Source: Gemmatimonadaceae bacterium (lineage in GTDB: Bacteria > Gemmatimonadota > Gemmatimonadetes > Gemmatimonadales > Gemmatimonadaceae). Taken from it: DNA of 64,000 nt. Shown in pieces: positions 43,841 through 51,958 of this stretch. Both the position numbers and the translations under genes were made by a program. The notes under the pieces are model-generated. The model made no database searches, had not been told where the DNA came from, and was given only the letters and a program-made list of their open reading frames with translations. The stretch lies in assembly GCA_013813715.1 (NCBI GenBank), contig JACCRF010000041.1, positions 1 to 64,000 of the forward strand. The letters are read 5' to 3'. Numbering within the stretch: position 1 is the first letter of the stretch; each line of letters begins with the position of its first letter.

Positions 43841-45039
43841 GCCTGCCGCTGCCAGTCGCCGCTGCCGGCCGCCGTCTCCCGGTGATCGAGCTCGCCCGCT
43901 GTGTGCGTTGCGGACTGCCTGAAACTTATGAGACGATCGAGTTCGATTCTGCGGGCGTGTGCAACATCTGCCGGCAGAGGGAGTACCGCGACGACAGCAT
44001 AGACTGGGCGGCGCGCGGAGCGCAGCTCGCCGAACTCGTCGAGGAGTACCGGGGGAAGTACGAGTACGACTGCATCATTCCATTCTCGGGTGGCAAGGAT
44101 TCCACGTACACGCTGTACCATCTGGTGAGCGAATTCGGAATCAAGCCGCTGGTCGTCCAGTTCAACCACGGTTTCATGCGGCCAACGCTGCTGAAGAACA
44201 ACGAGCGCACGTTCCGCAAGCTCGGTGTTGACGTTATGAGCTTCACTCCCAACTGGAGAGTGGTGAAGCGCCTGATGCTGGAAGCCCTGGTGAGAAAGGG
44301 CGATTTCTGCTGGCACTGCCATACCGGTATCTATTCGTATCCGATGCACGTCGCGCTCAAGTACAACACGCCCCTCATTTTCTGGGGCGAGCCGTCGTCG
44401 GAATACACCGCCTACTACGACTACCGCGACGGGACGATGGAAAAGGTGGATGAGACGCGGTTCAACCGCTTCATCAACCTCGGCATTACGGCAGAGGATA
44501 TGTCGGGGATGATAAGCCAGGATTTCGATTTCGATCCGAGAGATCTGGCGCCCTATACCTATCCCCCGTTGCGAGATCTTCGGAAACTCGGGTACAGATC
44601 GGTGTGTCTCGGCTCATTCATTCCGTGGGACACTCGAAGGCACGCTCAGGTGATCCACGATGAGCTGGGCTGGGAGGGCGATGAAGTCGAAAACATGCCC
44701 CCCGGCATGTACCGGTATGAGAAGATCGAGTGCTACGTCCAGGGCGTGCGCGACTACATCAAGTTTCTCAAGCGTGGCTACCATCGCGTCACCCAGATGA
44801 CCGCCCTCGACCTCCGAAACGGCCGTATCGAGAAGGCGGAAGCCGACCGGCTGGTGCGCGAATTCGAGAACAGGCGCCCGCCCTCGCTCGATATCTTCCT
44901 GGGGTATCTCGGCATCAGCGAGGACGAGTTCAACAGCATCGTGCTGAATACGGTGGTACCGCCTCACCAACCCGATTTCAATGCGATCACTCCCGGCGCA
45001 AAGACGTGGGATTTCGACCTCTGGTACCGTGAGAAGTGA
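43837..45039 (+). CDS. N-acetyl sugar amidotransferase (WbpG/PseA family), intact zinc region
   Basis: Probable enzyme for acetamidino sugar formation, 400 aa. The N-terminal region has the full set C22-x-x-C25 and C42-x-x-C45, and the PP-loop SGGKDS is at 84-89. FNHGFMRPTLLKNNERTFRK and WHCHTGIYSYPMHVA are typical of the family. HisH- and HisF-like genes follow directly, as in Pseudomonas (wbpG with hisH2 and hisF2), where they supply ammonia from glutamine. The GTG at 43837 overlaps the previous stop. Position inside the nonulosonic-acid block suggests an amidino derivative of legionaminic or pseudaminic type, but a diamino-uronic acid is also possible. Confidence 0.92.
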   Translation: MSLPLPVAAAGRRLPVIELARCVRCGLPETYETIEFDSAGVCNICRQREYRDDSIDWAARGAQLAELVEEYRGKYEYDCIIPFSGGKDSTYTLYHLVSEFGIKPLVVQFNHGFMRPTLLKNNERTFRKLGVDVMSFTPNWRVVKRLMLEALVRKGDFCWHCHTGIYSYPMHVALKYNTPLIFWGEPSSEYTAYYDYRDGTMEKVDETRFNRFINLGITAEDMSGMISQDFDFDPRDLAPYTYPPLRDLRKLGYRSVCLGSFIPWDTRRHAQVIHDELGWEGDEVENMPPGMYRYEKIECYVQGVRDYIKFLKRGYHRVTQMTALDLRNGRIEKAEADRLVREFENRRPPSLDIFLGYLGISEDEFNSIVLNTVVPPHQPDFNAITPGAKTWDFDLWYREK

Positions 45040-45043
45040 CGCC

Positions 45044-45682
45044 ATGGGGCACCGGAGGCGTTCCATCGTCGGCATTGCGAACCTCGAGATGGGGAATCTC
45101 CGGTCGGTCGGAAACGCGGTGGATTCCTTCGGCTACGAACACCGTTTCGTCGATACCGCCGACGAGCTGGAATCACTTACGCACCTGATTCTTCCGGGGG
45201 TTGGATCGTTCCACACCGCGATGCGGCGCGTACACGAGCGGGGCCTGTACGAGCCGATCCGGTCCTTCGTATCGTCGGGCCGGCCCTTGCTCGGTGTCTG
45301 TCTGGGCATGCAGCTCCTCGGCTCGCACGGAGACGAAGGCGAGGATACGGTCGGACTCGGCCTCATTCCAGGGATCGTACGCAAGCTCGATCGAACGCGC
45401 GTGGCATCGATTCCCCATATAGGATGGAATTCGGTTGAACTGAGCGCCGACCACCCGCTCTTCGCTGGGGTGCGCGACGGCGCAGACTTCTATTTCGTCC
45501 ATTCGTATCACCTGAGCCCGGAGACGGGAGAAAGCGTTGTCGGCGTTACCGACTGCGGCGAACCATTCGTATCGGCCGCGGCGCACGAGAATGTCGTCGG
45601 CTTTCAGTTCCATCCCGAGAAGAGTCAGGCGAACGGCCTCCGTTTGCTGGACAATTTTTGCGGCTGGGACGGACGTTGCTGA
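45044..45682 (+). CDS. HisH-like glutamine amidotransferase subunit
   Basis: Class I glutaminase of 212 aa that supplies ammonia. The nucleophile motif is GVCLGMQLLG, and the His-Glu pair is in FQFHPEKSQANG near the C-terminus. LPGVGSFHTAM and HIGWNSVEL are standard HisH blocks. The position after a sugar amidotransferase, with no other histidine genes, shows that it serves the sugar pathway. ATG at 45044 is four bases after the previous stop. A GTG at 45029 would overlap instead. The last bases overlap the HisF-like gene. Confidence 0.92.
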   Translation: MGHRRRSIVGIANLEMGNLRSVGNAVDSFGYEHRFVDTADELESLTHLILPGVGSFHTAMRRVHERGLYEPIRSFVSSGRPLLGVCLGMQLLGSHGDEGEDTVGLGLIPGIVRKLDRTRVASIPHIGWNSVELSADHPLFAGVRDGADFYFVHSYHLSPETGESVVGVTDCGEPFVSAAAHENVVGFQFHPEKSQANGLRLLDNFCGWDGRC

Positions 45683-46440
45683 AGAAGAGAATCATTCCGA
45701 TTCAACTGCTGTTGAACGAACGTCTGGTGAAGACGAGGCAGTTCGGTGCGTATCGGGACGTCGGCGATCCGGTCGCAAGCTCGAAGGTCTACAATGCGCA
45801 AAATGCCGACGAACTCGTGTTCCTGAACATCAACCGCTCCGAGCGTCACGTCGAGCCATTGCTGAGTCTGCTCGAGCGGGTTTCCGCAGTGTCTTTCATG
45901 CCGCTTTCACTCGGCGGGGGAATAACGACTTTCGATGCGGCCCGACGTCTCATCACCTCCGGGGCGGACAAGGTAGTCCTCAACTCGGCGGCGTATCGCG
46001 ACATCGGGCTGATTCCCCGGGTCGCGGACTCGTTCGGGTCGCAGGCAGTTGTTGTGGGCCTGGACGTGCGGTTCGACGAGAAGTCGGCGGAATACTCGCT
46101 CTATTCGGATTGCGGGCGCGTCGCGGAGATGGTCGGACTTGACGAGCATCTGGAGCGGGTGACATCGCTCGGTGCGGGCGAGATCCTCGTCAATTCCATC
46201 GATCGCGACGGGACGATGCAAGGCTATGACATTCCGCTCCTGAAGAGGGTAGCCGACGCAGTGCGCGTTCCCGTAATCGGCTGTGGCGGTGCCGGCCAGT
46301 ATAACCATCTCAAGGAAGCGTTTCTCGAAACCCGGGTTAGCGCCCTCGCCTGCGGCAGCCTGTTCAATTTCACCGACAGCAACCCCATTAGGGCCAAGGC
46401 CTTCCTGACCAACTACGGCATCCCCTTTAAGACTGTCTGA
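45676..46440 (+). CDS. HisF-like subunit with an altered active site
   Basis: TIM-barrel protein of 254 aa. The TTG at 45676 gives the expected family start M-L-K-K-R-I-I-P, and the open frame from 45658 is shadow. LGGGITTFDAARRLITSGAD and VIGCGGAGQYNHLKEAF bind phosphate in the family. The first catalytic aspartate of histidine-pathway HisF (CLDVKDG in Thermotoga) is replaced here: the region reads PIQLLLNERLVK. The second (VVGLDVRFD) is kept. Loss of the first one fits a protein that channels ammonia for a sugar amidotransferase and does not make imidazoleglycerol phosphate. Overlaps HisH by seven bases. Confidence 0.9.
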   Translation: MLKKRIIPIQLLLNERLVKTRQFGAYRDVGDPVASSKVYNAQNADELVFLNINRSERHVEPLLSLLERVSAVSFMPLSLGGGITTFDAARRLITSGADKVVLNSAAYRDIGLIPRVADSFGSQAVVVGLDVRFDEKSAEYSLYSDCGRVAEMVGLDEHLERVTSLGAGEILVNSIDRDGTMQGYDIPLLKRVADAVRVPVIGCGGAGQYNHLKEAFLETRVSALACGSLFNFTDSNPIRAKAFLTNYGIPFKTV

Positions 46441-47058
46441 ATGAGGTCCGCGAGAGTGACCGGGAGTCCGGCCGGAGCAGAAGCGAGCGAACGCCGCGCG
46501 ATTTTGGACGGAGAGCGCCTCGCCGGCAACGGGATCTACCTGAGGCTTGTCGAGCTGGCTGACTGTGGAGAGCGGTACCGCACCTGGCTTGGCGATCCCG
46601 AGGTCAATCGGTTTCTCGAGACGCGGTGGGCAGAACATGACGACTGGGCGATCCGCGAGTTCGTGAGCGCGATGCGGATGAGTCTCAGCGACTACCTGTT
46701 TGCAATCGTCGAGGCGGGCGGCGGGCGGCACGTGGGCAACATCAAGCTCGGCGCCATCAACTGGCGCCACCTGCATGCCGACATCAGCTATTTCATCGGC
46801 GAGCACGATGCGTGGGGCAGGGGAGTGGCGACGGAAGCAATTCGCGTCGCCACGCGGTTTGCGTTCGAGCGCCTGGGTCTGCACCGGGTGCAGGCCGTGG
46901 TGTACGCGGACAATTCAGGGAGCGCTACGGCCCTCGAGCGGGCCGGATACGCGCGGGAGGGGGTCGCGCGGCTCAAAGTGCGAATTGGGGATGGCTGGAC
47001 CGACCAGCTTGCGTACGGAATGCTGCGTCCCGAGTCAGTCTCTTCCGACCCTGCGTGA
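46441..47058 (+). CDS. GNAT-family N-acetyltransferase (RimJ/RimL-like, PseH candidate)
   Basis: Acetyltransferase of 205 aa. YLRLVELADCGERYRTWLGD opens the domain. GNIKLGAINWRHLHADISYF is the beta core, and the acetyl-CoA loop is GRGVATEAIRVATRFAFERL. ADNSGSATALERAGYAREGV is the last conserved block. The first 30 residues are extra and disordered. The ATG directly follows the HisF stop. In pseudaminic or legionaminic pathways a GNAT enzyme (PseH or LegH) acetylates the 4-amino group, and this is the only GNAT gene in the block. The link to that step is inferred. Confidence 0.85.
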   Translation: MRSARVTGSPAGAEASERRAILDGERLAGNGIYLRLVELADCGERYRTWLGDPEVNRFLETRWAEHDDWAIREFVSAMRMSLSDYLFAIVEAGGGRHVGNIKLGAINWRHLHADISYFIGEHDAWGRGVATEAIRVATRFAFERLGLHRVQAVVYADNSGSATALERAGYAREGVARLKVRIGDGWTDQLAYGMLRPESVSSDPA

Positions 47059-47129
47059 CGTTATATTGACCCAAAGTTTTCGCCTGGGTCGCAGCATGAG
47101 ACCCCACTAGACTCACAGGAATTGAGCAA

Positions 47130-48824
47130 ATTCTGAAATCGCTGAACCGCTACGCGCGCATCGCGGCGCACACGGCAATACAGAAATCTCCTCCGGCCTT
47201 CCGCGCCCTGTTCAAGCATACCGACGAGCATCGCGCGCGTAAAATGGCGCGGCTGTACGACAGGGCCCTGCCTGCCCCCAACGGGAAGGGTACCATGCTG
47301 TTCTGGGTTCCGGGGGGAATGCCGCTGCTGCTTCATGTCGAAGCATCGATTGCCGCCGCTCTCCGGCTCAGGGGGCACAATGTCCATGCGGTCATCTGCA
47401 ATGCACCGTACCGCGGATGTGCCATCAGAACGGTGCAGGAAGGTGTTCCCATAAACCGGTGGAGGGATGCCTGTCCGGTGTGTACGAAGAAAACAACCGG
47501 GGTTCTCGAGACGATGGGCATCCCGTACTCATACAATGGCGATTTTCTGACTGACGAAGAGCGCGACGAGCTGTGGGACCGCACCGCCGGGTTGACGTGG
47601 GAAACCCTCGATGCGCTGAGCTACGACGGTGTCAGCATCGGGAGAAACGTGCGATCGTCTGTCGCGCGGTACCTCCAGGGCGCGGCGCTGGCCGGCCACG
47701 AAGGTATTATTCGCGAGTACGCCTACAGCGGACTGGTCTCGGCCTGCGCGGCGGCCCGAGCGCTCGAACGTTTCGATCCCTGGCGCGTTTTCATGTCGCA
47801 CGGCACCTACATTGACTGGGGGCCGGCCCTTCACACTGCTTTCGATCGCGGCATACCCGTGACTGGCTGGAAGGCATCGTACCTGTCATGGCATTTCTAC
47901 CTTCGGCATGTCGAAGACCCAGCCCACATCGATTTCAAGAAACTCAGTGCGCAGGCATGGGACGAGGTCAGGGCCACTGATCTCTCTCCGGAGCAGAACG
48001 CGCGACTCGACAAGTTCTTTGAGGATCGCTATCAGAAGCAGATAAGCTTCGACATGAAGCGACCAACGACCTACAGCCATGACGTAACCGACCTTCGCGC
48101 GAAGTATGCGCCAGTCGGCAAGCCGGTGTGGGCGGTGCTCGCCCACATCAACTGGGACAGCGTGTCCGACTACGCGCCCATGGCGTATCCATCGTTTGAC
48201 GAGTGGATGCTCGCCACCATTGCGCAGGCGATCGACGTGCCCGAAGTTCAATGGCTGATCAAAATCCACCCTGTCGAGGCATGGGACAATCCGGCAAGCG
48301 GGGTGCAGCGCCTTATCGAGCGAAATTTTCCGTCTCTGCCCGACCACGTGCGCGTCATTCCCGCCGAGGAGAATATCAGTCCCGCAAACCTTTTCGAGTT
48401 GATTGATGGTGGAGTCACCGTGTACGGAACGGGTGGTCTCGAGCTGGCGCTGAGGGGCAAACCCGTGATTCTGGCCGGCGAAGCACATTACGGAGGGCTT
48501 GGTTTCACACACGAGGGACAAACGCCTCAAGGTTACCGCGATCTTCTGCGCCGGGCAGCTAGTCTCGAGCCGCTTACACGAGATCAGCGATCCGATGTCC
48601 GGAAGTACGCGTATTCACACTTCGTCCAACGCCAGGTGCCCCTCGAGATTGTTCACGATCCGAAGGCCGACTGGTGGGCCCTCCAGCACGAGAAACGCGA
48701 CCTGCTGATTCCGGGGAACGACCCTTTCATTGAATTCATCTGCGACCGGCTTGTTGACGGCCGCGATTTCAATATGGATGAGTCACTCGTCGCGCAGTCA
48801 GGCCGCGCACTGCGGGCGTTATGA
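47130..48824 (+). CDS. Capsule polysaccharide synthesis-like protein (KpsC/KpsS-type), first paralogue, non-standard start
   Basis: Protein of about 564 aa in the family of surface carbohydrate proteins that resemble Kdo-type transferases. The C-terminal half contains WLIKIHPVEAW, whose H-P pair is usual in that group, and VTVYGTGGLELALRGKPVIL, the sugar-nucleotide end. The first ATG is at 47244, but 38 sense codons upstream are protein-like and match the paralogue at 53197 (both read F-x-H-T-x-E-H-R and then K-M). Upstream there is no in-frame ATG, GTG or TTG until the stop at 47097. An AGGA at 47117-47120 precedes ATT 47130 and CTG 47133, so a rare start is likely. The coordinate given is my best guess. 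Confidence 0.75.
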   Translation: MLKSLNRYARIAAHTAIQKSPPAFRALFKHTDEHRARKMARLYDRALPAPNGKGTMLFWVPGGMPLLLHVEASIAAALRLRGHNVHAVICNAPYRGCAIRTVQEGVPINRWRDACPVCTKKTTGVLETMGIPYSYNGDFLTDEERDELWDRTAGLTWETLDALSYDGVSIGRNVRSSVARYLQGAALAGHEGIIREYAYSGLVSACAAARALERFDPWRVFMSHGTYIDWGPALHTAFDRGIPVTGWKASYLSWHFYLRHVEDPAHIDFKKLSAQAWDEVRATDLSPEQNARLDKFFEDRYQKQISFDMKRPTTYSHDVTDLRAKYAPVGKPVWAVLAHINWDSVSDYAPMAYPSFDEWMLATIAQAIDVPEVQWLIKIHPVEAWDNPASGVQRLIERNFPSLPDHVRVIPAEENISPANLFELIDGGVTVYGTGGLELALRGKPVILAGEAHYGGLGFTHEGQTPQGYRDLLRRAASLEPLTRDQRSDVRKYAYSHFVQRQVPLEIVHDPKADWWALQHEKRDLLIPGNDPFIEFICDRLVDGRDFNMDESLVAQSGRALRAL

Positions 48825-48897
48825 CGAATGCCACAATCCGCTTCTGGCGCGGCGTGCACCGCCTGGGGCAGAGCAAAGTGCAACGATAGGATAGCCA

Positions 48898-49899
48898 ATG
48901 TTGAATGGAAAAACGGTCCTGATCACGGGCGGCACGGGCTCGTTCGGGCAACGGTTCACCGAGATCGTTCTCAGGAACTACAGCCCGAAACGACTTATTG
49001 TCTTCAGTCGCGACGAGTTGAAGCAGTCCGAGATGCACATGCGGTTCGGAGAGGAGGAGTACCCGAGCATCCGGTATTTCATCGGCGACGTCCGTGATCG
49101 CGATCGTCTTCACCGCGCCTTCGACGGCGTTGATATCGTTGTCCACGCGGCGGCGCTGAAGCAGGTGCTGGCGGCGGAATACAATCCCATCGAGGCCGTG
49201 AAGACGAACGTTCTCGGTGCGGCCAACGTGATCGATGCGGCGATTGACCGAGGAGTGGCGAAGGTCATCGCCCTCAGCACTGACAAGGCTGCCAGCCCAG
49301 TCAGTCTCTACGGCGCCACCAAGCTTTGCTCTGACAAGCTCGTAGTGGCGGCCAACAGCTACTCGGGAACCCACCAGACGCGGTTCAGCGTGGTGCGCTA
49401 CGGCAACGTGCTGGGAAGTCGTGGCAGCGTTGTCCCTCTCTTCCTGCAGCAGCGGCACACCGGAAAGCTTTCGATCACCGATCCGCGCATGACCCGCTTC
49501 TGGATCACCCTCGACCAGGGGGTGAATTTCGTCCTCAGTTGTCTCGATCACATGTTCGGCGGAGAGATCTTCGTGCCCAAGATTCCGAGCATGAAGCTCA
49601 TCGATCTCGCGCGCGCGATCGGGCCGCAGTGCGACCTGGAGATCGTCGGCCGCCGACCCGGCGAAAAGCTCCACGAGCTCATGGTAGGCGAGGATGACGC
49701 TCAGAACACTCTGGAATACGACGACTATTACGCGATTCTTCCCACGCTTCGAATCTGGAACAGGGACGAGGTCTCGGGTCGGAACGGCGGCCGGCCGTGT
49801 CCCGAAGGGTTTCGCTACAGTAGCGAAACGAACGACCGGTGGCTCTCCGCCGCCGAACTGGAGCAGATGATCGGTCAAGGCAAGCCCGCGCTGCGCTGA
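48898..49899 (+). CDS. pseB: UDP-N-acetylglucosamine 4,6-dehydratase (inverting), PseB-like
   Basis: SDR-family enzyme of 333 aa making UDP-2-acetamido-2,6-dideoxy-L-arabino-hexulose, the first step to pseudaminic acid. The cofactor loop is TGGTGSFGQRF. SRDELKQSEM, FIGDVRDRDRLHRAF and VHAAALKQV match PseB closely. The active site is LSTDKAASPVSLYGATK. Late blocks VVRYGNVLGSRGSVVP and FVPKIPSMK are also standard. The length is right. The next genes encode an RmlD-like reductase and a second NeuB-type synthase, so a pseudaminate-like product is the first choice. Cap5E/WbjB relatives (L-FucNAc) are the alternative. Confidence 0.92.
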   Translation: MLNGKTVLITGGTGSFGQRFTEIVLRNYSPKRLIVFSRDELKQSEMHMRFGEEEYPSIRYFIGDVRDRDRLHRAFDGVDIVVHAAALKQVLAAEYNPIEAVKTNVLGAANVIDAAIDRGVAKVIALSTDKAASPVSLYGATKLCSDKLVVAANSYSGTHQTRFSVVRYGNVLGSRGSVVPLFLQQRHTGKLSITDPRMTRFWITLDQGVNFVLSCLDHMFGGEIFVPKIPSMKLIDLARAIGPQCDLEIVGRRPGEKLHELMVGEDDAQNTLEYDDYYAILPTLRIWNRDEVSGRNGGRPCPEGFRYSSETNDRWLSAAELEQMIGQGKPALR

Positions 49900-49948
49900 A
49901 TCGGGAGTGGCTGAGGCGCGGCGGCTGGCGCACGTGGCGGAGATAGGA

Positions 49949-50890
49949 ATGAAAAAACCGGGCGGCAGGCTGCTCGTTGCGGGCGCCGGCGGCTTTCTTG
50001 GCACTACCTTCACTCGCGAGGCAATCGCCGCAGGGCGGACTGTGGCAGGTGCGTTTTACACGCGCCAGCCCGCTGATTCCCGCACACTCGCCCGCGTTGT
50101 CAACGTCGATCTTTCGCGTCCCGCGGCCGCGCGCGCACTGCTGCGCGATGTGAAGCCGGCATGGGTCGTGAACTGCGCCGGTTTCACGAGCGTCGATGAC
50201 TGCGAACGCGATCCGGAGAGAGCGCGGCTGCTGAATGTGGAGCTGCCGCAGGCGCTGGCCACCGCGTGCGCCGAGGTCGGTGCCGGCCTCGTGCATTTCT
50301 CGACTGATTCGGTATTCGACGGCAATCGCGGCAACTACACGGAGGACGATGCCCCGTCGCCACTCAACGTTTACGCGCGAACCAAACTCGAGGGAGAGCG
50401 CGCCGCCATCGACGCGCTTCCCGATACGCTTGTCATCCGCACGAACTTTATCGGTCTCTCGCCCGCGCGACGCACAGGTCTCGCTGACTGGCTCGCTGGC
50501 AGCTTCGAGTCCGGCCAGCGGATATCCGGTTTTACGGATTGCGTATTCGCCCCTCTCCTGGCCAATGACCTCGCACGCACCACGATGGAGATGATGACCC
50601 TCGGGTTGTATGGTCTTTATCACTTGGCGGCAAGCGATTCATCGAGCAAGTATGAGTTTGCGCGGCTGCTCGGTGCGGCGCTGGGGTGCGACAGCGATCT
50701 CGTCACGCCGGCTTGCGTTACCACCGCTGGGTTTGTGGCATCTCGCCCGCTGAACACTTCGCTTTCGCCATCGCGCGCCGAGTCAGCGCTCGGACGGCGG
50801 ATGGCGTCGGTCAGTGACGCCGTGGCAGGTTACGTCGCGCTGCGTAAGGCGCGCGGGCCGGCTGCGATCAACCAGCCCGCCGAAGCCTGA
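49949..50890 (+). CDS. RmlD-like SDR reductase
   Basis: Reductase of 313 aa in the dTDP-4-dehydrorhamnose reductase family. The N-terminus KPGGRLLVAGAGGFLGTTF binds the nucleotide. WVVNCAGFTSVDDCERDPER and FSTDSVFDGNRG (Ser and Asp) lead to PSPLNVYARTKLEGE with the Y-x3-K pair. ATG at 49949 is preceded by AGGA and preferred to a GTG at 49907. No rmlA, B or C genes are present, so rhamnose synthesis is unlikely. The place between PseB and NeuB homologues suggests reduction of a 4-keto sugar or a similar step in the nonulosonic path. Confidence 0.82.
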   Translation: MKKPGGRLLVAGAGGFLGTTFTREAIAAGRTVAGAFYTRQPADSRTLARVVNVDLSRPAAARALLRDVKPAWVVNCAGFTSVDDCERDPERARLLNVELPQALATACAEVGAGLVHFSTDSVFDGNRGNYTEDDAPSPLNVYARTKLEGERAAIDALPDTLVIRTNFIGLSPARRTGLADWLAGSFESGQRISGFTDCVFAPLLANDLARTTMEMMTLGLYGLYHLAASDSSSKYEFARLLGAALGCDSDLVTPACVTTAGFVASRPLNTSLSPSRAESALGRRMASVSDAVAGYVALRKARGPAAINQPAEA

Positions 50891-50893
50891 CCA

Positions 50894-51958
50894 ATGCCGA
50901 CACTCGAAATCGGTGGCCGAACGCTGGGTGACGAACATCCCACGTATTTCATCGCCGACATCGCTGCCAACCACGACGGGGATCTCGAGCGGGCCGTTTC
51001 GCTGATTCACCTCGCGGCCGAGTGCGGCGCTGACGCCGCGAAGTTTCAACACTTTCGTGCCGAGAACATCGTGAGCAGGCTCGGCTTCGAGACCGCGCCT
51101 CAACTATCGCATCAGCGGAGCTGGAAGCGGTCGGTATTCGAAGTCTACCAGGCGGCGTCGCTGCCCTGGGAATGGACCGGCCGGCTGAAGACGGCGTGCG
51201 ACGAGGTCGGCATTCACTTCTTTTCGTCGCCGTACGATCTCGACGCGGTGGACATGCTGGAACCCCATGTTCCCGCGTACAAGATCGGCTCGGGCGACAT
51301 CACCTGGATCGAAGCGCTCGAGCACATCGCGCGCAAGGGGAAACCTGTTCTACTCGCCACCGGAGCATCGGACATCGGGGATGTCGAACGGGCCGTTACG
51401 GCGCTACTGAGGATCAACCCGCTGCTGCTGCTCATGCAGTGCAACACCAACTACACCGGGAGCACCGAGAACTTCCGCTTCGTCAATCTCCGCGTTCTCT
51501 CAATGTTCAGAGCGATGTATCCCGACCTGGTGCTCGGGCTCAGCGATCATACGCCCGGTCACGCCGCTGTCCTAGGCGCGGTGGCACTCGGGGCTCGGGC
51601 GATGGAGAAACATTTCACCGATGATCGCTCCCGCGAGGGGCCCGATCATCCGTTCTCGCTCGATGCAAGCGCGTGGCGCGAGATGGTGGATCGCACGCGT
51701 GAACTCGAGCACGCGCTCGGCGACGGCGAAAAGATCGTCGAGGCGAACGAGCGGGAGACGGCAGTCATTCAGCGGAGATGCCTCCGCGCCGCGCGCGACC
51801 TGCCCCCCGGCACGGTGCTGGCCGAGGGCGATCTGGAGCCGCTGCGGCCGGCCCCCGCCGACGCGATCTTCCCCTTCGACCGCCACGAAGTAATTGGTCG
51901 CACGCTGGCTCGCGGGCTCGAGCGCGGCGACTACCCCAGATGGACGGATCTCACCTGA
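50894..51958 (+). CDS. NeuB/PseI-family nonulosonic acid synthase (second copy)
   Basis: Second PEP-dependent condensing enzyme, 354 aa. Core motifs are YFIADIAANHDGDLERAV, AAKFQHFRAENIVS, FFSSPYD, YKIGSGDITW, VLGLSDHTPGHAAV and EKHFTDDRSREGPDHPFS. The C-terminal SAF lid starts near RRCLRAARDLPPGTVLA. It differs clearly from the copy at 38947 (IAANHDG against IGVNHGG, QHF against QTY), so the two probably use different substrates. Adjacency to the PseB-like gene makes PseI-type activity the better guess for this one. No sugar hydrolase (PseG/NeuC) is in the window. Confidence 0.92.
   Translation: MPTLEIGGRTLGDEHPTYFIADIAANHDGDLERAVSLIHLAAECGADAAKFQHFRAENIVSRLGFETAPQLSHQRSWKRSVFEVYQAASLPWEWTGRLKTACDEVGIHFFSSPYDLDAVDMLEPHVPAYKIGSGDITWIEALEHIARKGKPVLLATGASDIGDVERAVTALLRINPLLLLMQCNTNYTGSTENFRFVNLRVLSMFRAMYPDLVLGLSDHTPGHAAVLGAVALGARAMEKHFTDDRSREGPDHPFSLDASAWREMVDRTRELEHALGDGEKIVEANERETAVIQRRCLRAARDLPPGTVLAEGDLEPLRPAPADAIFPFDRHEVIGRTLARGLERGDYPRWTDLT

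Noticed and set aside
45044-46440. Histidine biosynthesis operon
   Set aside because: Only HisH- and HisF-like genes occur, next to a sugar amidotransferase, and the HisF-like protein lacks the first catalytic aspartate.
47061-47100. GACCCA/TGGGTC inverted repeat as a terminator after the acetyltransferase gene
   Set aside because: Six pairs with an eleven-base loop and no T-run. The downstream gene reads in the same direction.
49949-50890. Rhamnose synthesis (RmlD)
   Set aside because: No rmlA, rmlB or rmlC gene is present and the reductase lies between PseB- and NeuB-like genes.
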